Source of the DNA: Cordilura impudica
Lineage: Eukaryota > Arthropoda > Insecta > Diptera > Scathophagidae
DNA: 64,000 bases
Assembly (NCBI GenBank): GCA_963682025.1
Contig: OY821517.1
Span: forward strand, 55,194,216 to 55,258,215
Direction of reading: 5' to 3'
The position numbers and the translations under genes are program-made. Position 1 is the stretch's first letter; each line of letters begins with the position of its first letter. Positions 24,266 through 35,273 of the stretch are shown here, in pieces. The notes under the pieces were generated by a model, which did not search any database, was not told the origin of the DNA, and saw only the letters and a program-made list of their open reading frames with translations.

Positions 24266-27200
24266 ATGTGGGATAAATTATTTTTAATAGTATTTTTTGT
24301 TCAACAGTCTAAAGGTTTTAATTTCAATATCAGTTCTCAAGCAGTCGCGAAGGATATACCATCAAATCTCATTGAAAAATGGTTAACAAAACCTTTGAAA
24401 GATGTTTATCATCTTCAACTAAAGTTACGTTCTAATTATTATTTAGATGATGTGGAAAATTCATATACTCAATGGTTTCTACACCAGACTCTTGTTCCAA
24501 TTACGCTAAGCGATTATGAAATACTTGATGCCAATGAAAATGATGAGGATACACACAGTAGTCTGGATAGTTTTGTTGTTCTATCCAGTATGCAAAATTT
24601 AACCTCAGCAGCTGGACAATTCCAACAAAAAGCTGGAGCTTTCTTTTTTATTGTAAATGGTGCTATTGATATAATGCAATTGCGTGATATTTTTCATAAA
24701 AGGTGGCTGCATTTAAAAAATTATAGAAACCTTCTCTTAACTGACGACGGTGTTTTGATTTATGATCCCTTCGCTACAGATGAGTTTGGAAATTATGGAA
24801 AAATTGTAACATATACTGGTGAAAAATCCATGGAACGTACAGTATTTTATAATATGCGTGGTTATCCACTAAGAGTACAAGTTTTTAAGTCCGCCTATTC
24901 AAAACCGCAATTTGATCCAATAACAAAAAAATTGAAATACATTTATGGTGTTGATGGGCGAGTAGCTGATTTACTCCAAAAGTATATGAATTTTACTATG
25001 ATCTTACAAGACCCAAATCCAGATTATTTCGGGTAATTATATATTTTGATTAAAACAAAAGTCTTTATTACAAATATTGTTTTTCAGAAATATTATTTCT
25101 TTTTTGAACTTTTAGCAAATAACTTTTTTAAGAATCAATTTTGACACTGTTAGAGAATGTAGATTCAGCGTTTAAATTGTAATATTAATTTTTATTAAAT
25201 GTTATTAAATATATTAGCCTGGCAAAATATGATGAAATGTGATATTTTTATGAGAAATGGATTGTAGTGGAAACAAATAGAATTTTTAATAAAAATCCGA
25301 AACGGGGTTTTAAAACAATCGCTTATAAGGACAAAAGTTTCATGGCGAACGTCTTATTTAAAAGAAGTCCGGGAAGTGACAGAAAAAAGGCCTATACTGA
25401 CAAGATTAGATAAATATTGGAACTTTTTAAGACAAATTCGAATATTTTGGGGAGAAACAGCTCAAAAATCAACTGTCAAAGCCTTTCGGGGAAAAAAAAC
25501 AAGAGTTTTCAATTCGGCTATGCCGAATCTATGATACCCTCCACCTGGGTTTTATGTTTATATTAATATCTAAACTTATTGCACTATTTATAACAAATGT
25601 AAACATGTATCCCATTTTAAATACCAACCTACTCGAAATAATGATAAACAATCAGCCCAATTCTAAACAAAAATTTCGCATGAAATTTCTCACTTTTCCC
25701 TTTTCTCCTATTATGAATGAAAATTCCGTCGGAAAAACATAATTCGATGGGAAAAAAGTAGTTATTCTCAATACATTTGAATTTGGTTTTCCCCTAAAAA
25801 AGATTTCACTTGAAAAGCTGACGGGATTTTACATAAAAATGTAAGTAGTATTTTGATAAAAACAAATTTAAATAAAAAATAATCTAACTCATAAAAGAAA
25901 CGTTTTTATTAAAACTCTTTTTCCTTATGCATATGAGTTTTGAATCTATCCGTGACTACACATACGTGACTATGTCAAAGTTAATCTTTTTTCACAGCAA
26001 GTCTATCGACCAAGTTTTAGATCGATCGGATAAGGGAAAATGGGTTTTAAATCACTCCGTGACTGTGCGTCACCATGCGTGACTGCGCGTGACTATGTCG
26101 AAGTTGATCTTTCTTTACAGCAAATATATCGACCGACTTTCAGATAGATTGGATGAGGGTAAATGACATTTAGATCACTCCGTGACTGTGCGTGACCATG
26201 CGTGACTGTGCGTGATCATGCGTGACTGTGCGTGACTAAGTCAAAGTTAATCTTTTTTTCACAGCAAGTGTATGGACCAAGTTTCAGATCGATCGGATGA
26301 GGATAAATGACATTTAGATCACACCGTGACTGTGCGTGACCATGCGTGACTGCGCGTGACTACCCCAAAATTAATGTATAGTCACGACAAGACTATGGGC
26401 CAAGTTTCCGATCAATTGGATAAGGGGGAATGGCAGACAGACAGACAGAGAGTATGAGTTAAAAGAAAGAGTTTAAAAAGATATTAGTCTCTTGCAAAGA
26501 GCACAAAACAAGTCCTCAACAAAACCACACTCCTTGCTAGCAAAAGGATCTCTGAAAGTACTACAAAATTTTCATATACAATTAATTTTGCTAAATAATA
26601 TATAAAATTGTTAATTTAATAAGATTCGCGTCAATTAGTTGTCTGTTTTTTTTTTTTTTGATTAAAATCGATTATATTTTTAAAAGTTATTGCGATCTAA
26701 CTATAGCTCTGTTTGTTTACTTTCCCAGTTAAAATCGAAATTTCAGTGAGTAAAAAAAAATAGTTCTCAAAAACATAAATATCCAAAATAGTATACGAAC
26801 AGCAATTTGTAAGAATTTGCAAGCTCATAGAAACAGCTGATTGTAAACACATTTGAAAGTGAAGAAAAAGTGAAACTCTAAATTAGAAAAAGAAATATAC
26901 CTTAATTGGAAGAATTTATTTTATTTAACATGTAAAAATATTCATTGAAACTAATATCATTACCAATTGCTTTTGAAAATAAACATTTATTATAAAAGAA
27001 ATTGGTAGATACACATATTTTTTTTGACAGGAACCGGTTTTAAAAGATTAAAATTAATGAAACCTGGTTATGTGAATATTTAATTACTTCTATCGTTAAT
27101 TTCCTCAGAATCATTATTTAAAATTTTTGCGTGACCAAGTAGTATATTTTTGCGTTTATTTACCATAAAACTCAATCATATGTTTTTCAAACATATGTTT

Positions 27201-28839
27201 TTCTTGCTGGCTAATTCTTAAGGCCTAGTTAGCCACCCGTAACCGTAACCAAACATTTCAGCTGTTTTTTTCTGTTATATGAAAAAGCATTTAGAGCAGT
27301 TACTGAACTCAACTGTCACGTAACCGGAACGTCCCAATCTGTTGAAAATAGATTTTTGCTACGTTTGTACGTGACATTTGTGAACAGCTGATAAAGTTTG
27401 GTTAATTTTACACAGCAACATGCTGGTTCGTTTTTTACGTTTTATAATTGCACCAAATGCCAACGTTACATTTATACGGTACAGATACATTTTAACAACG
27501 TGTGGCTAACTATTATCTGGTGCCGAATATTGACACTGTTAGTTGTGGTTCAGCCCTTTGATAAAATTGAATCTTAATTCATTAATTTGTTCCTAACTCA
27601 ATTATTAATTCACATGCATTCTATAAGGTTCAGAAAAGCAACCTATATGTATCTTCTGAAAAGCAATTAACATTTAAATTATAAAACCAAACGAACAATT
27701 ATGAAAACCATTTTTTCTGTAATTTTTATCCTTTCTTCAGAGAACGTGATGCCAACGGAACGTACAATGGTGTAATCGGTTCTATTATCAAGGACGAATT
27801 GGATTTATGTATAACTGGATTTTTCGTTAAGGACTACATGGTACCAGAAATGGGATTTTCAGTAGCCGTTTACCAAGACCAATTATGTATATACACGCCT
27901 AAAGCTAAGAAAATACCACAGTCCATATTACCGATATTTTCGGTCAAATTTGATTTGTGGTTGGGTTTCATTCTTATGGCCTTTGCCTGTTCATTTGTGT
28001 GGGCTGTTTTGAGGGGACTTAATTTAAGTTTGCAAATAACTCAAATGAAAGGAGGACATTTAGACAAGACATTAAAGTGGCAATATATTAGAATACTTAT
28101 CGACACATGGGTCGTATGGGTACGAGTTGGTATATTACGCTTTCCTCCCTTTAATTCAGAAAGGGTTCTTATAGCTTCCTTGTGTTTGGTTAGCGTAATA
28201 TTTGGTGCTATATTTGAGTCCAGCTTAGCTACAGTCTATATACATCCCATGTATTACAGTGATATCTACACTCTTAAAGAATTAGATGAAAGTGGTCTTT
28301 CCATTGTATACAAGTACACATCTATGGGTGATGATTTATTTTTTAGTGAAACCTCTCCACTGTTTGCGAGTTTAAATAAAAAGTTACATCATCATAGAGA
28401 TCTCAATGCCGACATAATGATGGATGTGGCGCAACATGGTGATAAAGCCAGTGTCACGAGACGTACTACCCTCATCTTGGAATGCATGGAAATGATTGTC
28501 ACAAAACGTATTTGGATAGTACCCGAATGTCCAAAATCATACACTTTATCCTACGTATGGCACAAAGATGCACCCTGGGACGCAACTATCAATCATTTGT
28601 TATTGAGAATTATAAAATCTGGCCTGATAAAAAAATTTATTGCCGACATGAAGGCTGACGTTGATATACAAATTATGAAGGAACGTCTGTTCGAGACGCA
28701 AGGAGGATTTGAAGTTATGACCATAGCAAAATTACAACTGGCATTTTATGTAGTTTTAATTGGATCCTTAATGGCTTTAACGTCATTTCTAGTAGAAAGA
28801 AAATGTTGCACAACTAACAAAATACATTATTATGAATAG
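24266..28839 (+). CDS. Divergent ionotropic receptor, gene 1 (two exons)
   Basis: Exons 24266-25032 and 27741-28839 join in phase 2 (PDYFG-ERDANGTYNGVIG) to give 621 residues. The N-terminus is a signal peptide. The S1 lobe carries YGVDGRVADLLQKYMNFTM and ERDANGTYNGVIGSIIKDEL. The first membrane segment is around FDLWLGFILMAFACSFVWAV, and a further one is IASLCLVSVIFGAIFESSLA. The S2 lobe follows, and the last membrane helix (LAFYVVLIGSLMALTSFLV) is near the C-terminus. This is the iGluR-like layout of insect IRs, which act as ligand-gated channels in chemosensory neurons. The sequence is of the divergent type, perhaps close to the Ir7 clade; that placement is a guess. The first exon is duplicated 8.9 kb upstream. 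It is nested in the proposed DCAF5 intron. AATAAA signals follow at about 28970. Confidence 0.93.
25855..26460 (+). repeat. GTGAC satellite-like repeat element, complete
   Basis: As at 16955 but continuing past 26340 with one more unit and a CAGACAGACAGACAGAG tract ending near 26460. An inverted relative lies at 31975-32690 and broken ones at 55600-58830. It lies in the intron of the first IR gene. Confidence 0.85.
26461..27217. other. IR gene 1 intron, AT-rich
   Basis: No repeat or coding signal was recognised in this stretch. Confidence 0.4.
27221..27512. mobile_element. PIF/Harbinger-type MITE, copy 1
   Basis: The left end AGGCCTAGTTAGCCAC pairs with CGTGTGGCTAACTA at the right. TTA flanks both sides (27218-27220, 27513-27515). 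The interior matches the MITE at 54419 in inverted orientation (for example CGTACAAACGTAGCA and its complement). A TTA target duplication is typical of PIF/Harbinger. The outer few bases of the right end are eroded. Confidence 0.75.
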
Positions 28840-29223
28840 ATTTAAGAGGTCTCTTACTAAAATTCACAAACACTTTTAGTCTAAAGCACAAGTGAGTGAG
28901 TCGAGGGTGTGGTTATTGAAATAATACACCTGTGATTTATTTATTACCAACAATGTTCTATTGACCAAGACAAATAAATCAAATAAACAAACAAACTAGC
29001 AGATAAAATCATTTTATACTCGAACATATGAACTTTAATAAGCAGGTGTTGAATGACTTGACAGCTAGACAAAGATTATGTGATATGACACACAGACTTG
29101 GCGAAAGACAAATTGAACAACATAAATTACATATATCTTAGACAACAATAAACTATAACAAAAAAAAGACACATTCATATGTAAGGAAACGTTTGTGACT
29201 GCAACAACTGCGCTGATATAGAA
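28840..29223. other. Spacer between IR genes 1 and 2
   Basis: Short AT-rich spacer with polyadenylation-like AATAAATCAAATAAAC at about 28974 for gene 1, and presumably the promoter of gene 2. The two genes are head-to-tail about 0.4 kb apart. Confidence 0.5.
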
Positions 29224-32200
29224 ATGAATATAAGAGCATTTGGAGTATTTATTATTTTAATACATCTCAATAAGATCAAATGTAGAAATTTCAAAGACAA
29301 CTACTCTACTCTAGATATTATTAGAAAAGAAATATATGAAATGGACTGCCTACAGGTTCACCTTACAAACATGGAAGCTAGCGTTACTAATTTTATCTAC
29401 AAATTAGATATTCCTTTGCAAGTTTCAAATGGATTAGGAGCTTTACCTTTGTTGAATTCGGTGTGTACTAACTTAATTGTGGCTATAAATTCTACCGAAC
29501 ATTTATCGTTTGTACTTGAATATCGTGCTACCAGAAAAGAAGGCGTTCTTTTTATCATATTTTCACAAAATATTAACTGGCAAGATGTATCTATTTTAGC
29601 CAAACACTATTGGCTGACACAAGGAATATATAGTGTGCATTATATTAATCAAGAATGTTCCAAGTTGTATCATCCATTTTTATTTCGAAATGGTAATTAT
29701 GGTGCTATGGTAGATTCCAGTGAATATAATTTCAATGTGATGTTTCGAAATCTTCACGGCTACCCAATACGTATTTATATATTTGATTCGGTATTTTCAA
29801 ACGTTATCGGAAACCCAGATACTTTAACGGTTACGCGGGTAGAAGGAGTAGATAGCAAAGTAGCCTATTTGCTGGAAAAAATATTGAATTTTACAATGGA
29901 ACTACAATGGCCAGATGACGATTTTTTTGGGTAAGTAATACAAATGCTATAATGTGGTACGTAAATATATTTAAAATTTATATAAGATGCATTTGTTCTT
30001 TCTTGTATTAATTGTTTTTAAATGAAAACAGACTTCAAGTTCTATTATTTTATTGTTTTATAATATTACTTCAATTATTATAAATGGGTGGACTTTAGAA
30101 AATTTGGAATTCTTTATTCACTGGTAAAGTTAGCTTTTCTCTATCAATCACGTCAGGGTATTAAGATAATCTAACATTAAAGCGCAAAAATGTTCTTTTA
30201 TGCCCAAAAAAAGCTATACATTCGTTAAATTGACTAACATATTCGGATTTTTCCGCTGAAATTTTGTTGCTAGTTCGGCAAAATTTAAAAATATTATGGT
30301 AGAACGTAGCTAAACTCAATTACTTTGAATATGTTTAATTTATTTAAATAGAACAAGTAAGAAAATTATAGTCGGTCTAGATCGACTATATGATACCCTA
30401 TACCATGGTTTAGAGACCCTATCTTTCGGTCCAACTACTTCGATATAGAAAATAAGCATAAACCAAATTTGAGTGGGATTTTTATTAATTTTTTTGGCTG
30501 CAGATATGAAAAAGTTCATATCGGATGCTATATCTATAAAGGGACTAGGTCCAAAAATGGACCGATCCTGATCATGTTTGGTAAAGTCTCTTGTATTTTG
30601 CAAAAATATGTACAAACAAAATTTGAGAAGAATCAGTGCAATATTTTTGTTTTTTAATAGATTTAAGTGAAGATCGGGAAGCAGCTCTATATGGGGTCAA
30701 AGGGATCATTTTTGGACTACTCATTAGTGGATGTAATGAACGCATACAAACCCAATTTGAGTAAGATCTATATGACAATTTGGATCTTATGGCAATTTAT
30801 GTCGATTTCATATGGGTAATTTGTATGGGGGCTAGGTCTGAACATGGACCGATTCTCACCAATTTCAATAGCGTTCATCCCATGGCCGATAAAAGCTTAT
30901 ATACCAAATTTCATCAAAATATATTCATATTTGCGACCTGCAGTTTGATTACAAGCTTTACATGGACACACAGACGGACGGACGGACGGACGGACATTGT
31001 TAAATCAACTCAGAAAGTGATTCTGATTCGATCGGTATAATTAAAGGTGGGTCTAGGTCAAATATTTTTGGTTGTTACAAACAGCAGCACAAAGTCATTA
31101 TACCCAAACCACATAGTGGTATAGGGTATAAAAATCTCTGGATATAGAGCACATTATTGGTTGTTTGTTTTATTTATTTTTTTAAATTAAAATTTAAGGC
31201 TAAATACTTAAGCAATAATGTTAACTTTTATATAAGTAGATCTTACTTATTGATTTCCATGTAATCCGTTGGCCACTGAAGGCTTTTTGATTATGAATGA
31301 GTGAATAAAAAAAATGCATGTAACAAATTTTCGGTATGGTAAAATATTTACAACTGTAGGTTCTTTTTTTTACCAACAAATTTAATTTAAAATTAATCAT
31401 ACCATAAATTATGAGAAATATTCAAGGTCCTATCAATTGTAAATATTTTACCAAAACTGAAAATTATTTATGTACATGCATTTACATAAAGTCTTGAAAG
31501 ATTCGGATATGTTAGCCAAATTAACGAATATCATAGAGATTTGAAGCTGTTGTTATTTGAAAATGGCGACAAGGGTAGTTTATGTTGGAACCTCTCTGCA
31601 ACCTAACATTATAGAACATTTTCAAGGATTCAATTTCGGAATATAATATATATATTTTATATATTTTTCGGTTATGCGTCATTATATGCCAAATCAACCA
31701 GCCATTCAACACCGAATTCAATCAAACTTTCATTAATCATTTCATTTTCATTTAAATAATTTTTTAAATTTTGTACAAATTCAATTTTTTGACATGTTCA
31801 ATCTTTAATCTTTTCAATCTTTTTTTTAATAAAAAAAAAAAAAACAGAAAAAAAATATTGGAAAACTAATTCAAAGATACAATTTTGATCCTTGTGAACT
31901 AGTCTTTCAGAAAATGTTTTGCTTTTTTATGATTTTTATATTTAAAAAAAAAAAAAAAAAAGTTATTTTTAAATTATTTCTTTTAGCTCATACTCTCCGT
32001 CTGTCTGTCTGTCTGTCGTGGGTCAAACCCATTCCCCCTTATCCAATTGATCTGAAACTTGGCCCATAGTCTTGTTGTGAAAAAAGATTAATTTTGGGGT
32101 AGTCACGCACAGTCGCGCATAGCCACGCACATTCACGGAGTGATCTAAATGTCATTTGCCCTCATCCAATCCATCTGAAACTTGGTCCATACACTTGCTG

Positions 32201-35200
32201 TGAAAAAAGATTAACTTTGACTTAGTCACGCACAGTCACGTATGGTCACGCACAGTAACGGAGAGACTTAAAACGGATTTCGCCTCGTCCAATCATTCTG
32301 AAACTTGGTCGATATACTTGCTGTAAAGAAATATTAACTTCGACATGGTCACGCACAGTCACGGAGTGATTTAAAACACATTTCCACTTATCCGATCGAT
32401 CTGAAACTTGGGCGATAGACTTGTTGTGAAAAAAGATTAACTTTGACATAGTCACGCACAGTCACGCATAGTCACGCACATTCACGGAGAGATCAAAACC
32501 GCACTTCCCCTCATCCGATCGATCTGAAACTTTATCTTGTCTTGTTGTGGCCAAAGATTAATTTTAAGATAGTCACACACAGTCACGCACAGTCACGGAG
32601 ATATTCAAAACTCATTTGCATAAGGAAAGAAAGAGTTTTAATAAAAACTTTGTTTTTATGGGTTAGATTATTTGATTATTTTTTGAGTAGAAATAAAAGT
32701 TATAAGTTATTTTTTAAATTTTATTTTTTGGGTAGAAATAAAAGTAATTTTTTGTTTTTTATTTTTTTTTATCAGAATAAGTTATTTTCTGATTTTTGTT
32801 TTTTCGATCAGAAATAGTAAGGGTTTTCACTCTTGCTAGTAAAGTACCCTTGTAAATGTTGTAGATATAGTAAAAGTACTACTATTTACAACACCACAAC
32901 AACAAAATGTATGAAATTGAAATTTACTACGCTGTGTTTAAAGAACAAGTACAAAGTGATTGTTGGCTGCCAAGACAATTGTTTATTGTTTATTCATGGT
33001 AAATGGATCAAAATAATAAAAAAAAATGTATCAAAATAATGAAAAGTCCCTTCCCCAGATGACCCGAGTCTGTATAGGACAATTGCTAACTGATACTCAA
33101 CTGGAAATTGTTCACATGAATGGGGTTGGTTAAATTCTGTATCTCCAGAAATCATAGACACCAGTGCATGAAACTCAATTCGACTAACTCTCAGCATTTG
33201 CAAACATCTGTTGTCATCTATTTGGGTTAAGACATTTAGTGACAACTTCATTCATTTGGAACCGAACTCCAAAATCCGCGGCGGTACATTTTAACTAAAA
33301 TAATGTTATCAACTAATTCATCTAAAATGTGGTCAATGGCATCATGTTCACATGTATCTACAAAGGGAGAGTATTGTTTGTATTGTATTGTTGTTATTAT
33401 TGCAAGTAATACCGTACCTTCAACATCCAGAATCTCTGCAAATTCTATTTCGTCAACTGCATTTTGTACTAAAAAATTTATAATTTTTTTCTTTTTTCCG
33501 TAATTTTGGGCATTTTTCTTATCTACAAATTCTTGTGGATATTTTAAGTTTTCAAATTGATAAAAAAAAAACAATATAAAAAACAGCTGATTCATTAGTT
33601 TACAATACACAACACAAAAGACGTTCACGTTTTGTATTATAATATCGTTGTAAATATAACAGGGTTGTAAATTTAACACCAAGAGTGAATACCGCTAGTA
33701 TTTTTTGATTTTTTTTCTTGGAACAGAAATAACAGTAATTTTTATATTTTTATTGTTTTGATCGGAAATAACATTTATTTTTAGATTTTTATTTTTGGAG
33801 CAAAAATAACATCAGAAAATGACAGTAATTTTTTGATTTTTTCTCTAGCACTGTAAAAATTTAAGATAAAACAAATTGAAACATTTTGGCATTTAATATT
33901 AATGTCAATCAAAAATTCCAAAGAAAATCGATTTTTTGGCAGGATTTTTGAAAATAATTTATCGGTTGCTAAATATGGTGTTCACATAATAAAACTGTTT
34001 CACTGAATTCAAACGAAAATATCGAAGAACGCTTTATTCGGATATACATTTTGTTTTTTAATTGTTTGAAAATCATTTCCGAAAATATTCTAAGCTTATT
34101 TAGTTTCTGGATTATTCTTTATTTCAGGGCACGTCTTGAAAATGGTTCATATAATGGTGCCATAGGACGTATGATTCGACGTGAAACTGACATTACGTTG
34201 TCTGGCTTTTTCATCAAGGACTATCTTACACGCGATTTAGATTTTTCAGCAGCTGTATACGTGGACAAATTATGCTGTTATGTTATGAAAGCCAAACGTA
34301 TTCCAAAATCGATAATACCGCTTCATGTTTTTAACGAACATGTTTGGGGTGTTTATATGGCCGTTGGAGTTTTATCATCGTTTGTTTGGATGTTATTAAG
34401 GCGACTAAATCTCTGGCTAAGTAATGATAGTGACAAAAGCATACAAATTAAAACTTCTCGCTTTCAATATTTGGATATCTTCTCCGACACCTGGATACTG
34501 TGGGTGCGTAGGGTAATAATACGTTTTCCACCATTTGATGCAGAAAGAATATTTGCTATTTCTCTATGTCTAGTGAGTGTTATAATCGGTGCTATTGTGG
34601 AATCAAGCATGGCCACAGTTTATATACGTCCGCATTATTACAAAGATATCAATACATTGAAAACATTGGATGATTCAAATATGAAAATTTTATTTAAACA
34701 TGCTGCCATACAAGATGATTTATTCAAGGGACATAGTTCAGAAGTGTATGAGCATTTAGATAAGCGTTTATTGTTGGTGGGAGAATCAGAAGAGCGTATC
34801 ATTAGTATCTTGGCAAAACGTGGTGGTTTTGTTGCAATTACCAGAGCATTTTCCTTACAACTAGTGGACACTTATTATATCACCACAAAGAAAATACACA
34901 TGATACCCGAATGTCCGAAGACATACCATATTGCGTATGTATTTGGAAAACATTCACCTTACGCGGAACCGGTAAACGCGGCATTGTTGAATTTTTTAGC
35001 TGCTGGTATCATAGATCATTGGATTGATGAAAAAAGACACGAAGCTAAAAGTCGAATTCATAATTTTAAAGATTATGTGGCTGACACAAGCCATCAGTGG
35101 AAAATTTTAGAAATAAGTGATTTACAATTAGCTTTTTATGTTTTGGTTATTGGGAATATATTATCGGGATTATTATTTTTTGCAGAATATATAATCCATC

Positions 35201-35211
35201 ATAAGTTATAA
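29224..35211 (+). CDS. Divergent ionotropic receptor, gene 2 (two exons)
   Basis: Exons 29224-29930 and 34128-35211 join in phase 2 (DDDFFG-ARLENGSYNGAIG) to give 596 residues. The intron sits at the same codon position as in gene 1, so the genes are paralogues. A signal peptide (MNIRAFGVFIILIHL) is followed by an N-terminal region and S1 (GVDSKVAYLLEKILNFTMEL). Membrane segments lie near WGVYMAVGVLSSFVWMLL and AISLCLVSVIIGAIVESSMA. The last helix (LAFYVLVIGNILSGLLFFA) is at the C-terminus. The conserved S2 end (SPYAEPVNAALLNFLAAGII) is present. The 4.2 kb intron holds a family-X repeat, an inverted GTGAC element and a Harbinger-like fragment. The stop is 62 bp from the DCAF5 exon-7 donor on the other strand. 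Confidence 0.93.
29931..30352. other. IR gene 2 intron, 5' part
   Basis: AT-rich, nothing recognised. Confidence 0.4.
30353..31134 (+). repeat. Family-X dispersed repeat, copy B
   Basis: Nearly full-length: head ACAAGTAAGAAAATTATAG with GTCGGTCTAGATCGAC, (CGGA)n at about 30973-30995, tail GGTATAGGGTATAAAAA. In the intron of IR gene 2. Confidence 0.9.
31135..31974. other. IR gene 2 intron, middle part
   Basis: AT-rich with long A and T runs at about 31828-31850 and 31943-31962. No gene or repeat recognised. Confidence 0.4.
31975..32690 (-). repeat. GTGAC satellite-like repeat element, inverted copy
   Basis: Reverse orientation of the element at 25855-26460. It starts with a GTCTGTCTGTCTGTCTG tract. 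It continues with units containing GTCACGCACAGTCACG, ATCTGAAACTTGG and AAAAAAGATTAACTTTGAC, and ends AGTTTTAATAAAAAC...GGGTTAGATTA. Together with the direct copy it forms a large inverted pair around IR exon 2 of gene 1 and exon 1 of gene 2. Confidence 0.85.
32690..33850. repeat. T-rich minisatellite, interrupted by a Harbinger-like insertion
   Basis: Diverged ~35-45 bp units containing AGAAATAA(C/A)AGTAATTTTT occur at 32690-32819 and resume at 33696-33850, either side of the insertion at 32820-33695. Confidence 0.6.
32820..33695 (-). mobile_element. PIF/Harbinger-like transposon fragment
   Basis: Inverted ends AGGGTTTTCACTCTTG (32820) and CAAGAGTGAATACCGC (to 33695) are flanked by TAGTA on both sides (32815-32819 and 33696-33700). 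On the minus strand it encodes a fragment beginning near 33680. The fragment reads YRRGFWSSVPNE, then NRCLQMLRVSRIEFHALVSM and CEQFPVEYQLAIVLYRLGSS, as in the N-terminal part of HARBI1-like transposases. It breaks into A/T sequence near 33040 before any catalytic domain. This is an internally deleted, non-autonomous copy. Confidence 0.65.
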
Positions 35212-35273
35212 ATAAAATAAACTCTTTTAAATAATTCGTTTGTATCTTTTAAGAACAATATTTGAAAACGTAC

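Larger units (their letters stand above)
17441..26340 (+). repeat. 8,900-bp tandem duplication, unit 2
   Basis: Second unit, in direct tandem with the first and almost identical. It is the one followed by the native right flank: the GTGAC repeat continues past 26341, then the rest of the IR intron and exon 2. It carries the same cargo: MITE, Tc1, Transib and mariner relics, two family-Z repeats, IR upstream region and IR exon 1. Confidence 0.97.
6398..35273 (-). other. Proposed ~28.9 kb DCAF5 intron hosting two IR genes on the opposite strand
   Basis: The donor at 35273 (CGAG/GTACGT) and acceptor at 6398 are both strong and phase-compatible. No further minus-strand exon of this gene was recognised between them. 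The interval holds two complete plus-strand IR genes, an extra IR first exon, minisatellites, a PIF/Harbinger-like fragment, Tc1, mariner and Transib relics, and the 8.9 kb tandem duplication. The stop codon of the second IR gene is only 62 bp from the DCAF5 donor. Without the duplicated copy the intron would be just under 20 kb. Confidence 0.6.

Noticed and set aside
6398..35273. Viral or endogenous retroviral genes within the large intron
   Set aside because: No gag, envelope or LTR structure was seen; all mobile relics recognised there are DNA transposons or short repeats.
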